Source: Siphonodentalium dalli
Lineage: Eukaryota > Mollusca > Scaphopoda > Gadilida > Siphonodentaliidae
Length of the DNA stretch: 64,000 bases
Assembly (NCBI GenBank): GCA_032622095.1
Contig: CP136064.1
Location: 211,806,205 to 211,870,204 of the forward strand
Direction of reading: 5' to 3'
The notes below the pieces were generated by a model, which was not told where the DNA came from, made no database searches, and worked only from the letters and a program-made list of their open reading frames with translations. The position numbers and the translations under genes are program-made. Within the stretch, counting starts at the first letter, position 1. The number at the start of each line of letters is the position of its first letter. Positions 25,037-39,106 of the stretch are shown here, piece after piece.

Positions 25037-26427
25037 CTATTTGTAATTAGCTTGAAAAGAAAAACTAAAAGGACAAACTCCAAGCATATTATGCTTAACT
25101 GATATCGCGCACAGCGACAAGCTTACATTAACAGTATATACCGTAGTCAACCAGAGGAATTCAGTTCCTGTCAAATAAAACAAACCAGAGTTAATGATCG
25201 TGAACCAAAATATCAAATTTTGGCAATGTGCAAGTCGTAAATGGGCCACAGAACATGCAGAATCTATTGAACAGAAACTAATCGAACTTGGCCTTTATTT
25301 TGTTGGCTGAGAACATATACTAACTTTGGTTGAGACAATCCAAACTGGAGTTATTCCAAGGAAATCTAAATGTTAACAAACACCTAATGATATCTGCTTC
25401 TCAAACTTAAAACAGCCAGTTGCGCGCGTGACATGGAACATAAAAGAGCGTTCGGTGTCTGTCTATCCCCGATATGGTAGCAATAAAGAGCGTTTCTTTC
25501 ACGTTATGTGCTAAAAATTTAAAATGGCTTTTATTAAAATGTGGAAAATATTTTTCAAAGCATGTGAAACCGGCATATCGACAGTTCGTGTATTTGTCAA
25601 TATATTTTATTCCTCCTTCCAAATTGCGTACATTTGTCAGCTTCATATCTATTGAACCTATTCCATAGGGCTGAAATAAGCTCGCATTGGCTTTATTTAG
25701 ATGTGAAATAAGCCCAATATGGGCATAAACGCTGGTTACTAAAACAGCCAGATGTGGGACTATTTCGATATGAAATAAGCCGCATTGCACTTATTTTAGC
25801 TGGAAAATAACAAGAATATAAAAACTCACGACTTGACAAATGTACACTTCAACGGAATAAGTACAATGTGGGCTTAGTTCAGAATCAAATAAGTCCAATA
25901 TCAACCTATGTGAATATTTAGGTCCACTATGAAGCTATTACGACGAGAATGAGTTGAAGAATTCGTCTTAGTATCGTACACCATTATCAAATACTAAAAC
26001 ATAACCACTCTCAATGTATTTCCTATCAAGCCAATAACCTGCATGGATGGGTGAAAACACATTCCTCGCGTAAATGGGCGAAGAATTATATCTAGTTGGG
26101 ATTGATTACGAAATCCTACTGTCAACTGTTTTTCAAAGAATTTGTTCCCGCTTTAGCCACCGATAACACATGTGGAAGCGCCCTTAAGAGCCGATACCAA
26201 CTATTATTCGACCCCACTACCTCGTCAACCATGAGCGAGCATTATGTTGTTGGACTCTGATTTACAAGGCGGAGCTACTCCCCCACATGCTTTATAGGTA
26301 GCATCGAGACACCACGCGTGTGACATCCAAATGATCATGTGTCTCCTTCAGTACCATTTAGTCGAGAAGAGTCACGCAGTCGGCACGCATGGCATAGCAA
26401 ATAATTGCCAAATTGTACTTGTTCAAC
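25037..26427 (+). repeat. Satellite monomer 18 (beta, short, 1391 bp, C/D recombinant)
   Basis: Beta with A-CCC but D=C, as in monomer 11. The following monomer is alpha, which is otherwise nearly always preceded by D=T. Confidence 0.95.
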
Positions 26428-27895
26428 CTATTTGTAATTAGCTTGAAAAGAAAAACTAAAAGGACAAACTCCAAGCATATTATGCTTAACTGATATCGCG
26501 CACAGCGACAAGCTTACATTAACAGTATATACCGTAGTCAACCAGAGGAATTCAGTTCCTGTCAAATAAAACAAACCAGAGTTAATGATCGTGAACCAAA
26601 ATATCAAATTTTGGCAATGTGCAAGTCGTAAATGGGCCACAGAACATGCAGAATCTATTGAACAGAAACTAATCGAACTTGGCCTTTATTTTGTTGGCTG
26701 AGAACATATACTAACTTTGGTTGAGACAATCCAAACTGGAGTTATTCCAAGGAAATCTAAATGTTAACAAACACCTAATGATATCTGCTTCTCAAACTTA
26801 AAACAGACAGTTGCGCGCGTGGCATGGAACATAAAAGAGCGTTCGGTGTCTGTCTATCCCCGATATGGTAGCAATAAAGAGCGTTTCTTTCACGTTATGT
26901 GCTAAAAATTTAAAATGGCTTTTATTAAAATGTGGAAAATATTTTTCAGAGCATGTGAAACCGGCATATCGACAGTTCGTGTATTTGTAAATATATTTTA
27001 TTCCTCCTTCCAAATTGCGTACATTTGTCAGCTTCATATCTATTGAACCTATTCCATAGGGCTGAAATAAGCTCGCATTGGCTTTATTTAGATGTGAAAT
27101 AAGCCCAATATGGGCATACACGCTGGTTACTAAAACAGCCAGATGTGGGACTATTTCGATATGAAATAAGCCGCATTGCACTTATTTTAGCTGGAAAATA
27201 ACAAGAATATAAAAACTCACGACTTGACAAATGTACACTTCAACGGAATAAGTACAATGTGGGCTTAGTTCAGAATCAAATAAGTCCAATATCAACCTAT
27301 GTGAATATTTAGGTCCACTATGAAGCTATTACGACGAGAATGAGTTGAAGAATTCGTCTAACTTATTTGTTTCTTTTCCAACAAAGAAACGTATTGCCCT
27401 AATAATAAATCGACATGGACAAAGACACCCTCTTGTAGTATCGTACACCATTATCAAATACTAAAACATAACCACTCTCAATGTATTTCCTATCAAGCCA
27501 ATAACCTGCCTGGATGGGTGAAAACACATTCCTCGCGTAAATGGGCGAAGAATTATATCTAGTTGGGATTGATTACGAAATCCTACTGTCAACTGTTTTT
27601 CAAAGAATTTGTTCCCGCTTTAGCCACCGATAACACATGTGGAAGCGCCCCTTAAGAGCCGATACCAACTATTATTCGACCCCACTACCTCGTCAACCAT
27701 GAGCGAGCATTATGTTGTTGGACTCTGATTTACAAGGCGGAGCTACTCCCCCACATGCTTTATAGGTAGCATCGACACACCACGCGTGTGACATCCAAAT
27801 GATCATGTGTCTCCTTCAGTACCATTTAGTCGAGAAGAGTCACGCAGTCGGCACGCATGGCATAGCAAATAATTGCCAAATTGTACTTGTTCAAC
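26428..27895 (+). repeat. Satellite monomer 19 (alpha, long, 1468 bp)
   Basis: Alpha, 76-bp segment at 27360-27435, C-CCCC-C. Two private substitutions: A to C at 27119 and G to C at 27776. Confidence 0.95.
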
Positions 27896-29287
27896 CTATT
27901 TGTAATTAGCTTGAAAAGAAAAACTAAAAGGACAAACTCCAAGCATATTATGCTTAACTGATATCGCGCACAGCGACAAGCTTACATTAACAGTATATAC
28001 CGTAGTCAACCAGAGGAATTCAGTTCCTGTCAAATAAAACAAACCAGAGTTAATGATCGTGAACCAAAATATCAAATTTTGGCAATGTGCAAGTCGTAAA
28101 TGGGCCACAGAACATGCAGAATCTATTGAACAGAAACTAATCGAACTTGGCCTTTATTTTGTTGGCTGAGAACATATACTAACTTTGGTTGAGACAATCC
28201 AAACTGGAGTTATTCCAAGGAAATCTAAATGTTAACAAACACCTAATGATATCTGCTTCTCAAACTTAAAACAGCCAGTTGCGCGCGTGGCATGGAACAT
28301 AAAAGAGCGTTCGGTGTCTGTCTATCCCCGATATGGTAGCAATAAATAGCGTTTCTTTCACGTTATGTGCTAAAAATTTAAAATGGCTTTTATTAAAATG
28401 TGGAAAATATTTTTCAAAGCATGTGAAACCGGCATATCGACAGTTCGTGTATTTGTCAATATATTTTATTCCTCCTTCCAAATTGCGTACATTTGTCAGC
28501 TTCATATCTATTGAACCTATTCCATAGGGCTGAAATAAGCTCGCATTGGCTTTATTTAGATGTGAAATAAGCCCAATATGGGCATAAACGCTGGTTACTA
28601 AAACAGCCAGATGTGGGACTATTTCGATATGAAATAAGCCGCATTGCACTTATTTTAGCTGGAAAATAACAAGAATATAAAAACTCACGACTTGACAAAT
28701 GTACACTTCAACGGAATAAGTACAATGTGGGCTTAGTTCAGAATCAAATAAGTCCAATATCAACCTATGTGAATATTTAGGTCCACTATGAAGCTATTAC
28801 GACGAGAATGAGTTGAAGAATTCGTCTTAGTATCGTACACCATTATCAAATACTAAAACATAACCACTCTCAATGTATTTCCTATCAAGCCAATAACCTG
28901 CATGGATGGGTGAAAACACATTCCTCGCGTAAATGGGCGAAGAATTATATCTAGTTGGGATTGATTACGAAATCCTACTGTCAACTGTTTTTCAAAGAAT
29001 TTGTTCCCGCTTTAGCCACCGATAACACATGTGGAAGCGCCCCTTAAGAGCCGATACCAACTATTATTCGACCCCACTACCTCGTCAACCATGAGCGAGC
29101 ATTATGTTGTTGGACTCTGATTTACAAGGCGGAGCTACTCCCCCACATGCTTTATAGGTAGCATCGAGACACCACGCGTGTGACATCCAAATGATCATGT
29201 GTCTCCTTCAGTACCATTTAGTCGAGAAGAGTCACGCAGTCGGCACGCATGGCATAGCAAATAATTGCCAAATTGTACTTGTTCAAC
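27896..29287 (+). repeat. Satellite monomer 20 (gamma, short, 1392 bp)
   Basis: Gamma, short, A-CCCC-C. First of three consecutive gamma copies. Confidence 0.95.
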
Positions 29288-30679
29288 CTATTTGTAATTA
29301 GCTTGAAAAGAAAAACTAAAAGGACAAACTCCAAGCATATTATGCTTAACTGATATCGCGCACAGCGACAAGCTTACATTAACAGTATATACCGTAGTCA
29401 ACCAGAGGAATTCAGTTCCTGTCAAATAAAACAAACCAGAGTTAATGATCGTGAACCAAAATATCAAATTTTGGCAATGTGCAAGTCGTAAATGGGCCAC
29501 AGAACATGCAGAATCTATTGAACAGAAACTAATCGAACTTGGCCTTTATTTTGTTGGCTGAGAACATATACTAACTTTGGTTGAGACAATCCAAACTGGA
29601 GTTATTCCAAGGAAATCTAAATGTTAACAAACACCTAATGATATCTGCTTCTCAAACTTAAAACAGCCAGTTGCGCGCGTGGCATGGAACATAAAAGAGC
29701 GTTCGGTGTCTGTCTATCCCCGATATGGTAGCAATAAATAGCGTTTCTTTCACGTTATGTGCTAAAAATTTAAAATGGCTTTTATTAAAATGTGGAAAAT
29801 ATTTTTCAAAGCATGTGAAACCGGCATATCGACAGTTCGTGTATTTGTCAATATATTTTATTCCTCCTTCCAAATTGCGTACATTTGTCAGCTTCATATC
29901 TATTGAACCTATTCCATAGGGCTGAAATAAGCTCGCATTGGCTTTATTTAGATGTGAAATAAGCCCAATATGGGCATAAACGCTGGTTACTAAAACAGCC
30001 AGATGTGGGACTATTTCGATATGAAATAAGCCGCATTGCACTTATTTTAGCTGGAAAATAACAAGAATATAAAAACTCACGACTTGACAAATGTACACTT
30101 CAACGGAATAAGTACAATGTGGGCTTAGTTCAGAATCAAATAAGTCCAATATCAACCTATGTGAATATTTAGGTCCACTATGAAGCTATTACGACGAGAA
30201 TTAGTTGAAGAATTCGTCTTAGTATCGTACACCATTATCAAATACTAAAACATAACCACTCTCAATGTATTTCCTATCAAGCCAATAACCTGCATGGATG
30301 GGTGAAAACACATTCCTCGCGTAAATGGGCGAAGAATTATATCTAGTTGGGATTGATTACGAAATCCTACTGTCAACTGTTTTTCAAAGAATTTGTTCCC
30401 GCTTTAGCCACCGATAACACATGTGGAAGCGCCCCTTAAGAGCCGATACCAACTATTATTCGACCCCACTACCTCGTCAACCATGAGCGAGCATTATGTT
30501 GTTGGACTCTGATTTACAAGGCGGAGCTACTCCCCCACATGCTTTATAGGTAGCATCGAGACACCACGCGTGTGACATCCAAATGATCATGTGTCTCCTT
30601 CAGTACCATTTAGTCGAGAAGAGTCACGCAGTCGGCACGCATGGCATAGCAAATAATTGCCAAATTGTACTTGTTCAAC
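29288..30679 (+). repeat. Satellite monomer 21 (gamma, short, 1392 bp)
   Basis: Gamma, short, A-CCCC-C, with G to T at 30202 (GAATTAGTTG). Only the next monomer shares this change. Confidence 0.95.
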
Positions 30680-32071
30680 CTATTTGTAATTAGCTTGAAA
30701 AGAAAAACTAAAAGGACAAACTCCAAGCATATTATGCTTAACTGATATCGCGCACAGCGACAAGCTTACATTAACAGTATATACCGTAGTCAACCAGAGG
30801 AATTCAGTTCCTGTCAAATAAAACAAACCAGAGTTAATGATCGTGAACCAAAATATCAAATTTTGGCAATGTGCAAGTCGTAAATGGGCCACAGAACATG
30901 CAGAATCTATTGAACAGAAACTAATCGAACTTGGCCTTTATTTTGTTGGCTGAGAACATATACTAACTTTGGTTGAGACAATCCAAACTGGAGTTATTCC
31001 AAGGAAATCTAAATGTTAACAAACACCTAATGATATCTGCTTCTCAAACTTAAAACAGCCAGTTGCGCGCGTGGCATGGAACATAAAAGAGCGTTCGGTG
31101 TCTGTCTATCCCCGATATGGTAGCAATAAATAGCGTTTCTTTCACGTTATGTGCTAAAAATTTAAAATGGCTTTTATTAAAATGTGGAAAATATTTTTCA
31201 AAGCATGTGAAACCGGCATATCGACAGTTCGTGTATTTGTCAATATATTTTATTCCTCCTTCCAAATTGCGTACATTTGTCAGCTTCATATCTATTGAAC
31301 CTATTCCATAGGGCTGAAATAAGCTCGCATTGGCTTTATTTAGATGTGAAATAAGCCCAATATGGGCATAAACGCTGGTTACTAAAACAGCCAGATGTGG
31401 GACTATTTCGATATGAAATAAGCCGCATTGCACTTATTTTAGCTGGAAAATAACAAGAATATAAAAACTCACGACTTGACAAATGTACACTTCAACGGAA
31501 TAAGTACAATGTGGGCTTAGTTCAGAATCAAATAAGTCCAATATCAACCTATGTGAATATTTAGGTCCACTATGAAGCTATTACGACGAGAATTAGTTGA
31601 AGAATTCGTCTTAGTATCGTACACCATTATCAAATACTAAAACATAACCACTCTCAATGTATTTCCTATCAAGCCAATAACCTGCATGGATGGGTGAAAA
31701 CACATTCCTCGCGTAAATGGGCGAAGAATTATATCTAGTTGGGATTGATTACGAAATCCTACTGTCAACTGTTTTTCAAAGAATTTGTTCCCGCTTTAGC
31801 CACCGATAACACATGTGGAAGCGCCCCTTAAGAGCCGATACCAACTATTATTCGACCCCACTACCTCGTCAACCATGAGCGAGCATTATGTTGTTGGACT
31901 CTGATTTACAAGGCGGAGCTACTCCCCCACATGCTTTATAGGTAGCATCGAGACACCACGCGTGTGACATCCAAATGATCATGTGTCTCCTTCAGTACCA
32001 TTTAGTCGAGAAGAGTCACGCAGTCGGCACGCATGGCATAGCAAATAATTGCCAAATTGTACTTGTTCAAC
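30680..32071 (+). repeat. Satellite monomer 22 (gamma, short, 1392 bp)
   Basis: Gamma, short, A-CCCC-C, with the same rare G to T at 31594, exactly 1392 bp after its counterpart in monomer 21. The two are the products of one local duplication. Confidence 0.95.
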
Positions 32072-33462
32072 CTATTTGTAATTAGCTTGAAAAGAAAAAC
32101 TAAAAGGACAAACTCCAAGCATATTATGCTTAACTGATATCGCGCACAGCGACAAGCTTACATTAACAGTATATACCGTAGTCAACCAGAGGAATTCAGT
32201 TCCTGTCAAATAAAACAAACCAGAGTTAATGATCGTGAACCAAAATATCAAATTTTGGCAATGTGCAAGTCGTAAATGGGCCACAGAACATGCAGAATCT
32301 ATTGAACAGAAACTAATCGAACTTGGCCTTTATTTTGTTGGCTGAGAACATATACTAACTTTGGTTGAGACAATCCAAACTGGAGTTATTCCAAGGAAAT
32401 CTAAATGTTAACAAACACCTAATGATATCTGCTTCTCAAACTTAAAACAGCCAGTTGCGCGCGTGACATGGAACATAAAAGAGCGTTCGGTGTCTGTCTA
32501 TCCCCGATATGGTAGCAATAAAGAGCGTTTCTTTCACGTTATGTGCTAAAAATTTAAAATGGCTTTTATTAAAATGTGGAAAATATTTTTCAAAGCATGT
32601 GAAACCGGCATATCGACAGTTCGTGTATTTGTCAATATATTTTATTCCTCCTTCCAAATTGCGTACATTTGTCAGCTTCATATCTATTGAACCTATTCCA
32701 TAGGGCTGAAATAAGCTCGCATTGGCTTTATTTAGATGTGAAATAAGCCCAATATGGGCATAAACGCTGGTTACTAAAACAGCCAGATGTGGGACTATTT
32801 CGATATGAAATAAGCCGCATTGCACTTATTTTAGCTGGAAAATAACAAGAATATAAAAACTCACGACTTGACAAATGTACACTTCAACGGAATAAGTACA
32901 ATGTGGGCTTAGTTCAGAATCAAATAAGTCCAATATCAACCTATGTGAATATTTAGGTCCACTATGAAGCTATTACGACGAGAATGAGTTGAAGAATTCG
33001 TCTTAGTATCGTACACCATTATCAAATACTAAAACATAACCACTCTCAATGTATTTCCTATCAAGCCAATAACCTGCATGGATGGGTGAAAACACATTCC
33101 TCGCGTAAATGGGCGAAGAATTATATCTAGTTGGGATTGATTACGAAATCCTACTGTCAACTGTTTTTCAAAGAATTTGTTCCCGCTTTAGCCACCGATA
33201 ACACATGTGGAAGCGCCCTTAAGAGCCGATACCAACTATTATTCGACCCCACTACCTCGTCAACCATGAGCGAGCATTATGTTGTTGGACTCTGATTTAC
33301 AAGGCGGAGCTACTCCCCCACATGCTTTATAGGTAGCATCGAGACACCACGCGTGTGACATCCAAATGATCATGTGTCTCTTTCAGTACCATTTAGTCGA
33401 GAAGAGTCACGCAGTCGGCACGCATGGCATAGCAAATAATTGCCAAATTGTACTTGTTCAAC
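32072..33462 (+). repeat. Satellite monomer 23 (beta, short, 1391 bp)
   Basis: Beta, short, A-CCC-T. It closes a 7035-bp block (monomers 19-23). Confidence 0.95.
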
Positions 33463-34930
33463 CTATTTGTAATTAGCTTGAAAAGAAAAACTAAAAGGAC
33501 AAACTCCAAGCATATTATGCTTAACTGATATCGCGCACAGCGACAAGCTTACATTAACAGTATATACCGTAGTCAACCAGAGGAATTCAGTTCCTGTCAA
33601 ATAAAACAAACCAGAGTTAATGATCGTGAACCAAAATATCAAATTTTGGCAATGTGCAAGTCGTAAATGGGCCACAGAACATGCAGAATCTATTGAACAG
33701 AAACTAATCGAACTTGGCCTTTATTTTGTTGGCTGAGAACATATACTAACTTTGGTTGAGACAATCCAAACTGGAGTTATTCCAAGGAAATCTAAATGTT
33801 AACAAACACCTAATGATATCTGCTTCTCAAACTTAAAACAGACAGTTGCGCGCGTGGCATGGAACATAAAAGAGCGTTCGGTGTCTGTCTATCCCCGATA
33901 TGGTAGCAATAAAGAGCGTTTCTTTCACGTTATGTGCTAAAAATTTAAAATGGCTTTTATTAAAATGTGGAAAATATTTTTCAGAGCATGTGAAACCGGC
34001 ATATCGACAGTTCGTGTATTTGTAAATATATTTTATTCCTCCTTCCAAATTGCGTACATTTGTCAGCTTCATATCTATTGAACCTATTCCATAGGGCTGA
34101 AATAAGCTCGCATTGGCTTTATTTAGATGTGAAATAAGCCCAATATGGGCATAAACGCTGGTTACTAAAACAGCCAGATGTGGGACTATTTCGATATGAA
34201 ATAAGCCGCATTGCACTTATTTTAGCTGGAAAATAACAAGAATATAAAAACTCACGACTTGACAAATGTACACTTCAACGGAATAAGTACAATGTGGGCT
34301 TAGTTCAGAATCAAATAAGTCCAATATCAACCTATGTGAATATTTAGGTCCACTATGAAGCTATTACGACGAGAATGAGTTGAAGAATTCGTCTAACTTA
34401 TTTGTTTCTTTTCCAACAAAGAAACGTATTGCCCTAATAATAAATCGACATGGACAAAGACACCCTCTTGTAGTATCGTACACCATTATCAAATACTAAA
34501 ACATAACCACTCTCAATGTATTTCCTATCAAGCCAATAACCTGCCTGGATGGGTGAAAACACATTCCTCGCGTAAATGGGCGAAGAATTATATCTAGTTG
34601 GGATTGATTACGAAATCCTACTGTCAACTGTTTTTCAAAGAATTTGTTCCCGCTTTAGCCACCGATAACACATGTGGAAGCGCCCCTTAAGAGCCGATAC
34701 CAACTATTATTCGACCCCACTACCTCGTCAACCATGAGCGAGCATTATGTTGTTGGACTCTGATTTACAAGGCGGAGCTACTCCCCCACATGCTTTATAG
34801 GTAGCATCGAGACACCACGCGTGTGACATCCAAATGATCATGTGTCTCCTTCAGTACCATTTAGTCGAGAAGAGTCACGCAGTCGGCACGCATGGCATAG
34901 CAAATAATTGCCAAATTGTACTTGTTCAAC
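33463..34930 (+). repeat. Satellite monomer 24 (alpha, long, 1468 bp)
   Basis: Alpha, 76-bp segment at 34395-34470, C-CCCC-C. Confidence 0.95.
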
Positions 34931-36322
34931 CTATTTGTAATTAGCTTGAAAAGAAAAACTAAAAGGACAAACTCCAAGCATATTATGCTTAACTGATATC
35001 GCGCACAGCGACAAGCTTACATTAACAGTATATACCGTAGTCAACCAGAGGAATTCAGTTCCTGTCAAATAAAACAAACCAGAGTTAATGATCGTGAACC
35101 AAAATATCAAATTTTGGCAATGTGCAAGTCGTAAATGGGCCACAGAACATGCAGAATCTATTGAACAGAAACTAATCGAACTTGGCCTTTATTTTGTTGG
35201 CTGAGAACATATACTAACTTTGGTTGAGACAATCCAAACTGGAGTTATTCCAAGGAAATCTAAATGTTAACAAACACCTAATGATATCTGCTTCTCAAAC
35301 TTAAAACAGCCAGTTGCGCGCGTGGCATGGAACATAAAAGAGCGTTCGGTGTCTGTCTATCCCCGATATGGTAGCAATAAATAGCGTTTCTTTCACGTTA
35401 TGTGCTAAAAATTTAAAATGGCTTTTATTAAAATGTGGAAAATATTTTTCAAAGCATGTGAAACCGGCATATCGACAGTTCGTGTATTTGTCAATATATT
35501 TTATTCCTCCTTCCAAATTGCGTACATTTGTCAGCTTCATATCTATTGAACCTATTCCATAGGGCTGAAATAAGCTCGCATTGGCTTTATTTAGATGTGA
35601 AATAAGCCCAATATGGGCATAAACGCTGGTTACTAAAACAGCCAGATGTGGGACTATTTCGATATGAAATAAGCCGCATTGCACTTATTTTAGCTGGAAA
35701 ATAACAAGAATATAAAAACTCACGACTTGACAAATGTACACTTCAACGGAATAAGTACAATGTGGGCTTAGTTCAGAATCAAATAAGTCCAATATCAACC
35801 TATGTGAATATTTAGGTCCACTATGAAGCTATTACGACGAGAATGAGTTGAAGAATTCGTCTTAGTATCGTACACCATTATCAAATACTAAAACATAACC
35901 ACTCTCAATGTATTTCCTATCAAGCCAATAACCTGCATGGATGGGTGAAAACACATTCCTCGCGTAAATGGGCGAAGAATTATATCTAGTTGGGATTGAT
36001 TACGAAATCCTACTGTCAACTGTTTTTCAAAGAATTTGTTCCCGCTTTAGCCACCGATAACACATGTGGAAGCGCCCCTTAAGAGCCGATACCAACTATT
36101 ATTCGACCCCACTACCTCGTCAACCATGAGCGAGCATTATGTTGTTGGACTCTGATTTACAAGGCGGAGCTACTCCCCCACATGCTTTATAGGTAGCATC
36201 GAGACACCACGCGTGTGACATCCAAATGATCATGTGTCTCCTTCAGTACCATTTAGTCGAGAAGAGTCACGCAGTCGGCACGCATGGCATAGCAAATAAT
36301 TGCCAAATTGTACTTGTTCAAC
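34931..36322 (+). repeat. Satellite monomer 25 (gamma, short, 1392 bp)
   Basis: Gamma, short, A-CCCC-C. First of four consecutive gamma copies. Confidence 0.95.
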
Positions 36323-37714
36323 CTATTTGTAATTAGCTTGAAAAGAAAAACTAAAAGGACAAACTCCAAGCATATTATGCTTAACTGATATCGCGCACAG
36401 CGACAAGCTTACATTAACAGTATATACCGTAGTCAACCAGAGGAATTCAGTTCCTGTCAAATAAAACAAACCAGAGTTAATGATCGTGAACCAAAATATC
36501 AAATTTTGGCAATGTGCAAGTCGTAAATGGGCCACAGAACATGCAGAATCTATTGAACAGAAACTAATCGAACTTGGCCTTTATTTTGTTGGCTGAGAAC
36601 ATATACTAACTTTGGTTGAGACAATCCAAACTGGAGTTATTCCAAGGAAATCTAAATGTTAACAAACACCTAATGATATCTGCTTCTCAAACTTAAAACA
36701 GCCAGTTGCGCGCGTGGCATGGAACATAAAAGAGCGTTCGGTGTCTGTCTATCCCCGATATGGTAGCAATAAATAGCGTTTCTTTCACGTTATGTGCTAA
36801 AAATTTAAAATGGCTTTTATTAAAATGTGGAAAATATTTTTCAAAGCATGTGAAACCGGCATATCGACAGTTCGTGTATTTGTCAATATATTTTATTCCT
36901 CCTTCCAAATTGCGTACATTTGTCAGCTTCATATCTATTGAACCTATTCCATAGGGCTGAAATAAGCTCGCATTGGCTTTATTTAGATGTGAAATAAGCC
37001 CAATATGGGCATAAACGCTGGTTACTAAAACAGCCAGATGTGGGACTATTTCGATATGAAATAAGCCGCATTGCACTTATTTTAGCTGGAAAATAACAAG
37101 AATATAAAAACTCACGACTTGACAAATGTACACTTCAACGGAATAAGTACAATGTGGGCTTAGTTCAGAATCAAATAAGTCCAATATCAACCTATGTGAA
37201 TATTTAGGTCCACTATGAAGCTATTACGACGAGAATGAGTTGAAGAATTCGTCTTAGTATCGTACACCATTATCAAATACTAAAACATAACCACTCTCAA
37301 TGTATTTCCTATCAAGCCAATAACCTGCATGGATGGGTGAAAACACATTCCTCGCGTAAATGGGCGAAGAATTATATCTAGTTGGGATTGATTACGAAAT
37401 CCTACTGTCAACTGTTTTTCAAAGAATTTGTTCCCGCTTTAGCCACCGATAACACATGTGGAAGCGCCCCTTAAGAGCCGATACCAACTATTATTCGACC
37501 CCACTACCTCGTCAACCATGAGCGAGCATTATGTTGTTGGACTCTGATTTACAAGGCGGAGCTACTCCCCCACATGCTTTATAGGTAGCATCGAGACACC
37601 ACGCGTGTGACATCCAAATGATCATGTGTCTCCTTCAGTACCATTTAGTCGAGAAGAGTCACGCAGTCGGCACGCATGGCATAGCAAATAATTGCCAAAT
37701 TGTACTTGTTCAAC
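36323..37714 (+). repeat. Satellite monomer 26 (gamma, short, 1392 bp)
   Basis: Gamma, short, A-CCCC-C, with no difference from monomer 25 seen. Confidence 0.95.
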
Positions 37715-39106
37715 CTATTTGTAATTAGCTTGAAAAGAAAAACTAAAAGGACAAACTCCAAGCATATTATGCTTAACTGATATCGCGCACAGCGACAAGC
37801 TTACATTAACAGTATATACCGTAGTCAACCAGAGGAATTCAGTTCCTGTCAAATAAAACAAACCAGAGTTAATGATCGTGAACCAAAATATCAAATTTTG
37901 GCAATGTGCAAGTCGTAAATGGGCCACATAACATGCAGAATCTATTGAACAGAAACTAATCGAACTTGGCCTTTATTTTGTTGGCTGAGAACATATACTA
38001 ACTTTGGTTGAGACAATCCAAACTGGAGTTATTCCAAGGAAATCTAAATGTTAACAAACACCTAATGATATCTGCTTCTCAAACTTAAAACAGCCAGTTG
38101 CGCGCGTGGCATGGAACATAAAAGAGCGTTCGGTGTCTGTCTATCCCCGATATGGTAGCAATAAATAGCGTTTCTTTCACGTTATGTGCTAAAAATTTAA
38201 AATGGCTTTTATTAAAATGTGGAAAATATTTTTCAAAGCATGTGAAACCGGCATATCGACAGTTCGTGTATTTGTCAATATATTTTATTCCTCCTTCCAA
38301 ATTGCGTACATTTGTCAGCTTCATATCTATTGAACCTATTCCATAGGGCTGAAATAAGCTCGCATTGGCTTTATTTAGATGTGAAATAAGCCCAATATGG
38401 GCATAAACGCTGGTTACTAAAACAGCCAGATGTGGGACTATTTCGATATGAAATAAGCCGCATTGCACTTATTTTAGCTGGAAAATAACAAGAATATAAA
38501 AACTCACGACTTGACAAATGTACACTTCAACGGAATAAGTACAATGTGGGCTTAGTTCAGAATCAAATAAGTCCAATATCAACCTATGTGAATATTTAGG
38601 TCCACTATGAAGCTATTACGACGAGAATGAGTTGAAGAATTCGTCTTAGTATCGTACACCATTATCAAATACTAAAACATAACCACTCTCAATGTATTTC
38701 CTATCAAGCCAATAACCTGCATGGATGGGTGAAAACACATTCCTCGCGTAAATGGGCGAAGAATTATATCTAGTTGGGATTGATTACGAAATCCTACTGT
38801 CAACTGTTTTTCAAAGAATTTGTTCCCGCTTTAGCCACCGATAACACATGTGGAAGCGCCCCTTAAGAGCCGATACCAACTATTATTCGACCCCACTACC
38901 TCGTCAACCATGAGCGAGCATTATGTTGTTGGACTCTGATTTACAAGGCGGAGCTACTCCCCCACATGCTTTATAGGTAGCATCGAGACACCACGCGTGT
39001 GACATCCAAATGATCATGTGTCTCCTTCAGTACCATTTAGTCGAGAAGAGTCACGCAGTCGGCACGCATGGCATAGCAAATAATTGCCAAATTGTACTTG
39101 TTCAAC
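37715..39106 (+). repeat. Satellite monomer 27 (gamma, short, 1392 bp)
   Basis: Gamma, short, A-CCCC-C, with a private G to T at 37929. This is one of only two changes found in the otherwise invariant stretch between sites D and E. Confidence 0.95.
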
